A stretch of DNA of 8,118 nucleotides, taken from NCBI GenBank assembly GCA_003554235.1, contig PWFY01000032.1, positions 1 to 8,118 on the forward strand. The letters are read 5' to 3'. Below the pieces are notes generated by a model. The model worked only from the letters and a program-made list of their open reading frames with translations. It was not told where the DNA came from and did no database searches. The position numbers and the translations under genes were made by a program. Below, in pieces: positions 1 to 6,800 of the stretch; the first letter of the stretch is position 1, and each line of letters begins with the position of its first letter. The stretch comes from Candidatus Aenigmatarchaeota archaeon (GTDB lineage Archaea > Aenigmatarchaeota > Aenigmatarchaeia > PWEA01).

Positions 1-801
1 ACAACTGGTGAAGAAATCGGAGGATTCGATGAAATTGGGGAATTGATTAGAGACACAGCCATAGGACAAGTAACCGATGAAAATCAAGTTGTAGCTGGCG
101 ATGACGAGGGAGAACTGCATCTAATCGAAGACATAATTACAGGCCCCAACATAACCAAATCAGTGGATCTTGAGAACGATGTTCGTGTTGTTGAGATCGT
201 AGAACTTGAAGGTGATGTAAAGGTACTAGCAGGAGCAGGAAATACTCTATTTTTTCTCGACAACAACCTTGAAGAGGTAAACAAATTTACTACAGAAGAC
301 ACTGTACGAACGGTTGCTCTGGGAAAAATAGGCTCTGATAACGACGAAAAAATAGTGGTAGGCGCAGACAAGTTATACGTTTTAAACCAAACAGGCCATA
401 AAGCATGGAGCAAGAATCTGGATACGACTATAAGGGGATTAGATATAGGAAACGTGACCGGTTCAGGTGGAAATGAAATAGCTGTTGGCTCCGATGAAAA
501 CATCACGTTGTTGGAGCCGGATGATCAAAACGGTGCGGAAGTAGTCTGGGAGTTTCCAGCTGACAAAAATGTTTTCAGCGTTTCTATTGGAAATGTAATA
601 CGAGAAGGTGATCTTGAAGAAAAAAATGAAGTGGTTGCGGGATCCGAGGATGAAAAAATAAGGGTTCTGAACTATGGGGGTGATTTGGAATGGAAGTTCG
701 AGGCAGAAGAAGAAATAAACACAGTAGTTGTGGACGATCTTACAGATATATCTGGATCTGAAATAGTGTCCGGTGAACACAGCATTTATGCTTTCAACTC
801 C
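1..801 (+). other. Domain: beta-propeller-like repeats (PQQ/FG-GAP type)
   Basis: Residues 1-267 contain six copies of a short strand motif of the form hydrophobic-Val-x-Gly-(3-6 residues)-hydrophobic-x-hydrophobic-(Leu/Phe)-(Asn/Asp/Glu). They start near residues 30 (VVAGDDEGELHLIE), 75 (VLAGAGNTLFFLDN), 118 (IVVGADKLYVLNQ), 160 (IAVGSDENITLLE), 211 (VVAGSEDEKIRVLN) and 255 (IVSGEHSIYAFN). Spacing is 42-51 residues, the usual size of a propeller blade. Several copies are preceded by a short 'hydrophobic-Gly-(Asn/Lys)' turn before the next blade (for example DIGNVTG at 148-154), as in FG-GAP and quinoprotein-like propellers. No PQQ cofactor site or calcium loop is obvious, so an enzymatic role is not supported; a ligand-binding head is more likely. 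More blades may lie upstream of the window. Only four sequons occur here, far fewer per residue than in the stalk. Confidence 0.75.
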
Positions 802-3800
802 CAGTATTTCCCAATTAATCTGTCTGTAGGCTCAGGCAATGTTAAATGGACCTATGATGGAGTTCTAAGAGAGAATACCACAGTCCAAGGAATTGAAAAG
901 GGGATAAATAACAATATAAAGGCCTGTGCTCCCGACGAACAAGATCTCTGTAATATACCAATAGACTTTGAGTCAGAACATGAAGGAAGACTGGGTGCTT
1001 ATGGGCTCAATGTAACATACACTTACAATGCTTCCGACCTAATTGCCAAGGAAGAGGTCGAAGGCAAGTGGTCCAGGACCAGTGATATCTACGTCAACGA
1101 ATCCGTTGGTAACGAATCAATAAAGCTGAACTTTGAGGAAGATCCGGCAGTGGATGTTATCATCGAGGACATAAAGCTGGACCCGAATTCAGGGATATGT
1201 GACTTCAATGGAACACAGTACATTGGGGAGCATGGGGTATGCCCGATTGATGATTTCACTCTTTACAGCGACGGAGGAAAGGATATGCCCTCAGTGTTGT
1301 TCTGGGAAAATGGTACCATGTCTTCGGACAAGCCCGTGCTAATGAACCAGTCCGATTTGTGGGAAACAACTGACAAGGACAACTATACACAGAGAAGAAA
1401 CCTAACCATCTGGAACAAATACGACGAAGACTTTAGAAATGTAACGGCAAACGTAACAATTGACTATGAAGATGTGGTTGGAAGGGAGTTTTTGATGGTG
1501 GAGTGGGGGGAAGACAAGAAAAATATCACACCAAAAAGAAACTGCAGCGATGGATTTGAAAATATAAAAGGATTTTACGTATGCAAGGATTCAGACGACG
1601 GAAACCGTGTATTTGAATGGAAGCAACCAAACACTTCTTCTGCAAGGTACATGGCCGGTGGTTACACAATAGAGAAACCCGAGGTTTCAAACCTTACCGT
1701 CGCCCCCGAAGAAGACTACTGGGGAGAAAACTTCACATTCTCGGCAAACGTAAGTGGCGAAGAAGGACACAATGCAAATGTAACTCTATGGATAAAACCG
1801 AATCAGATGAATGAATGGATAGAAAAAGAAGAAAAAATGGTTACCTTGGGTGGGGATAAACCAGAAAAGATAGAGTTTAAACTGGGTTCAAACAGTAGTT
1901 GGGCAGGGGAAAATAAATTCAGATTTGAATATTTCGACCATGATGAAGACGGAGGAAAGTTCCACAGCCCCGAAAAAACGGAAGAACAGGGGCCTGTTGG
2001 CAAAAGACGGCATGCAGAAATCGTACATGTCAAGGGAAACAACACAGAGGTAAACAGAACAGAAGAAACAGAACTTGTTGTAAAGGTAAACGATACGAAT
2101 GAAGGAAAACTTGTAAATGAAAGCGTAAGCGTCAGTTTCTGGATTGACAATGGAAATGGAAACTGGAGCGAATATTCCGAAGAAACTGATTCGGGGTATG
2201 CAAATCTAACCTTTAAACCTGATGAAAAATACACCGTTGGTGAACAGAAATGGAAGGCAGGTATATTCAATGACGAATACTACAAGGAAGAAAACACCTC
2301 CGAGTTAAACATAGATATACACGGATTTCTCAATATAGACCTTCTCGAACCAGAAGAAGGATCTATTGTTTTTAGAAACCAAAGTGAGACATTTTCAGCA
2401 CAGTTGGTGGACAGCTTCAAAAGAAACGTGAACCTTGAAAACTACATATGCGACTTTGAAATCGGTGGTTCGGATGGGGAAGGAGAAACAGATAAGAGTG
2501 GCTTTTGTTCTGTTGAATTGAATCCAGGCTGCAACTTGGATATAAGCAATGAAACTATTGAGACAAATTTAAAAACAGATGACGGCGAGGACAAAGAGTT
2601 CTATACAGTTATAAATGACAGTGATTCCTATGAAGTAGAAATATGGGACAGTCTTACGACCAATATAGAAAGGCCTGTTACAAACGATCTTTACTTCACG
2701 AACAGCACTATAGAACTAAACAGCACCGTTTGGGACAACTGTGGGAATACTGCTCCAGGAGACCTGGATTACGGCGACGTAACATGGGAGATACTCCACG
2801 ATATGTGGGTGGAACTAACGCTCGAGGAAGACGAAGGATTGGAAAGAGATGGAGAACCGTATACAATACAAGGAAGCTATCTAGAAGATCTTGGAATAGA
2901 CTTGGAAAGACTTGAGGTAAACGAAACAAATGTATTTCACGAAGGGAAGGGAATTCCTGTGGATGTCAGACCATGGACCAATGAATCCATGGTGGAGTTA
3001 AACTACTCTAGGGAGCATATAGATGGTCACATGGAAATAGTCTTCCCTGTAGACCTAGAACCGAAGGGATCGGGAACGTATAGGCTAGCATGGAACACAA
3101 CCAACCCACAGCCCGAGGAAACCTATAACTTCATTAGGAACGGCGGTTTTGAAGGAGGACACCTCGATGGCTGGGAACCTGAAATCATTGATTACGGTAA
3201 TGATGAAAAAAGTCATTCAATATCAAACGAAAGCAAGAAGGGTAACAAGTCCTTGTATATGAGGGCCGAAGAAGGTAAAACTGTAAGTATAGAACAGCAA
3301 CTTCCAAGAAATTTTTCAGGCAGTATAATCATGCAGTACAGGGCATGGGGAAGCTACAACGAAACAGATGACTATGCAAAGATTATTGCAGGAAACCATG
3401 GAAAAGAACTGGGTCTTGATCACATATCCTCCAGAGAAGAAAGGCCTGATTTCTGGAATATGACCAAATGGAACCCAGGGAGTGAGATAGAAAATGTTTC
3501 CGTGGAGATATACAACACAGAAGAAGGTCTCCACGAAAGACACTATGGACATCTTGAGATAGACTATATATGTATCTCCGAAGACGGAGAAAGCTGCAAA
3601 AACTACCACAGTGGGGGAAGTTTAGAAAGGGACTCCTACCATGCAGACAATATAACAACAGACAGGGCCTACAACTGGAGCCTGGAAGAAGAAAGAGATG
3701 TTGGAATCAGAAGGATCTCAGCAAGGGCATTTGGTGAAAAATATATAGATGGGACTGATTTCACAGACTTCCGGCTACACGGATGGTCCAGGGTAGAAGA

Positions 3801-6800
3801 TGCAGACATAATCTCTGACGCATGTTGGTACAGTGAAAAGGAAGGAGAAGGTAAGTGGATCTGTGCAGCAGAGGAAAATATAACAACAAGCTGCCTGGTA
3901 TATGAAAAGCACAACAATGTCCCTGCTCTGAAACATAATGTAGAGCTTCATAACGACACGGAATTTGTATATGAAAGGGAAACAGGAAGGGAAGGCACAT
4001 CCCTCTTCAACTTGACAACCCCTGAAGCCCAAGAAGATAAAACCTACAACCTCACATGTAAAATAAAGGACGACTGGGACGCCTTCTACAATGCAAGCGA
4101 AGACAACGAAAAAACAGTATCCTACACTGTAAGAGATGGAAACACAGAGGGCAATCTTTCTGTAGAGCCTACAAACGTCATCGCTGAAAATATAACGAGG
4201 TTAAGTAACTACACCTTCGGACTCAGCGTAACCATGAACAATACGGGAGATGGTACCATGCTATCGCCTCAGATAGATATAGAGAATCCAGATGGTTTTC
4301 ATATCGAAGAGATGGAATGTGAAAGTATTGGAATAGGAGAAAACTGTTCTGAAATTTTGGGTGTAAATATTACACAGGAAGCGGATGCCACCGACGGAGA
4401 GATAAAAATAAACTCGACTTGGATCAATGAAGATGGGAGCTTGGACTACACTGTAAATAAAACCTCCACAACAGTAGAAAACAATACAAAGATTAAAATA
4501 CTGGAGTCCAATATAACCGCCGCGGTATCGGCTGGATTCGAAGGTGAAATAACCAACTTCACAGTAGATGCCTTTGGTAACACAGAACTGGAGAACGTAA
4601 CCATGAATATCACAGGACAGGATTCCGATGACCTAAACGATTGGTTTGGTTTCAACCATTCCGATCTTACAGATATAAAAAACACAAGCGGCCTGGAAAC
4701 AATAGAAAAAGCAGAAAACGAAACAGTTGGGTTATGGGGGAGTATACCAATAGAAGAGGGTGGAACGTTTCTTGGTAATATAACCGCAAACGCAACAGGC
4801 TCCGAGTGCGAACCTATGGATAAATGCTCTGAAACCGTTCCATTGAATCTAACAGTAGATATGCCTGATTGGTACAGAAAACCAAGACATATGAATACGA
4901 GTATAGGAACGGGCCAAGAACCTGATACCATAGGTCATATAGAGATAACAAACAACCTTGACATTAACCAGTCTTTCAGTATGGAAAGATCAGGCAATGG
5001 AACAGACTACATACACATAGAAGAAGATGGCCTGGAAGTGGGAAATGGGACTTCGGAGAAGGTTAGGGTGTATCACAGTCCACAAAATGATGAATATGAG
5101 GAAGGTGTCCACAGAGTAAATATAAGTATAGAAAACCTTGATGGCAAATCTCCGTCGGAACTCAACACCACAGTTATGCTGGAAGTGGTTCCCCTGACCG
5201 TTGACATAAAGGATGTTTACGGTGGAGAAGATGTAGGCGAAGGAGAATTCGCGGGTCCACTAAACTCCAGTGATAGGATCACAGTACATGCAAACGTCAC
5301 CAAAGACAAAACACCGGTTGAAGACACAGAAGGTTATGATATAGGCATTGAAGTAGGGGAAATTGGCGATAGTTATAGATGCAAAACAACAGGCAACAAG
5401 ACGGAAGATCTATGGAAAATAAACTGCACAGCGCCAGAGATACAAGGAAACCCAATAATCAACGACATCTTTGTTGAAGTCACGGAAATTGAAAAAAATA
5501 TATCATCACAGGCCAGGAGGGAGGACTCTGTAATATACTACGATGTTATACCACCGAGTTTCTCCAAAGTAAGAGTGGATTCAGTAGAATATAGCGAAGC
5601 CGGCGAAGAAATTGAGATAGAGGTAGATATAACCGACAACACTGGTGTGAACGAATCCTGGATGAACATAGACTACAATGGAACCGATGAACTGGATGTG
5701 GAAGGACTAAAACCGGATGAAACAGACGGGGATATATACACCTTCGTATACGAAAACGAAGCCTTCCCAGTTGGCGACTACGACATAACAGTCTGGGCCA
5801 ATGATACGGGTAAAATCAAGGACCCGGAAGGTAATACGTTAAACGAAAGTGCCTATGGTGGACAGGTAAACAGTACAAAAGGCTGGTTCAGCGTCTACGA
5901 ACCCATGGACGTATCGATGAACATGACGGATCCCCTGGGAAAGGAGATAGAGGCAGACTTCAAATGGTACAGACCGGACAGACATGATATAATAATACAT
6001 GAATGGACCGGAGCTGGGCATTTCGAAAGGGAAATACACAAGAGGGAATACGACCTAGGAATAGAAGTATTTGATTATGATATAATGTTTAAAGGCCTCG
6101 ATGCCAACGATTCATTCTACCAACAGAAAGACTCGGAGATATTAGAAGAGCCGCTAAGTTTCGACGCCTTAAACCTATCAGACAAGGAAATAGAAGACGA
6201 ACTTGCAATTAAAACACCTGGTAACTATGACGATGATCACATAGTTGATGGTGTAAATGCGATAGCCGTTGAAAGAGCACCTTACCTAGACGAACCCGAT
6301 CATACAATCTTCAACGTCAGTTACCCTGGCATATTTGATCCCGAAAACAGGAGCCACAAGGTTCTTGAATGTCCTGACTGGAACATTGAGAAAAGATACT
6401 GTGAAAGCGAAGAGATGAATATCCTCGATACGGAAGTTCACCACAGAGACAATATTATGAGCTTTGAACCATATGCTGGCAGTTTGTATATAATCGTAAG
6501 GGAAGCCAAAGAAGAAGATGGAAATGGAAACGGTGGAGGTGGTGGGAATGGCATTGGTGAGCTACCCGAAGAAGATGATCCCTTCCCCTTCGATTACGAT
6601 ACAAATCTGGATGATGACCGCTTGCTTGTAGGTGAATCCAGAGGCTACTGGATAATGTTGACAAACGAAATTGGAGAAAAAATAGAGGTAAATATGTCGG
6701 TTTACGGTGGCTTGGAGGAATACTTCACATTTGAAAATGATACAGTTGAAATCGATGGTGGTAGATCTGATACTTTCGGACTTAATTTAGAACTGGATGA

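Noticed and set aside
84..780. Open frames on the minus strand opposite the propeller region (84-506 and 463-780)
   Set aside because: They lie wholly inside the + strand frame, overlap each other, and give Ser/Phe/Pro-rich or random-looking proteins, as expected from the reverse complement of Glu-, Asp- and Gly-rich codons. No domain or motif is visible.
1617..2915. Other-frame + strand open frames at 1617-1814 and 2643-2915
   Set aside because: They are out-of-frame readings of the large gene, rich in Arg and Lys because of shifted GAA/AGA codons, with no domain content.
4446..4931. Longest antisense open frame (161 codons)
   Set aside because: It runs opposite the sequon-rich CARDB/NEW3-like domains, where the + strand protein is clearly constrained. 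Its product is Ser/Val/Ile/Phe-rich with no recognisable motif, and it reflects composition.
6535..6630. GGAGGT string followed by an ATG at 6548
   Set aside because: The ATG is out of frame with the large gene and opens only a frame of about 27 codons. The string comes from consecutive glycine codons of the hinge.
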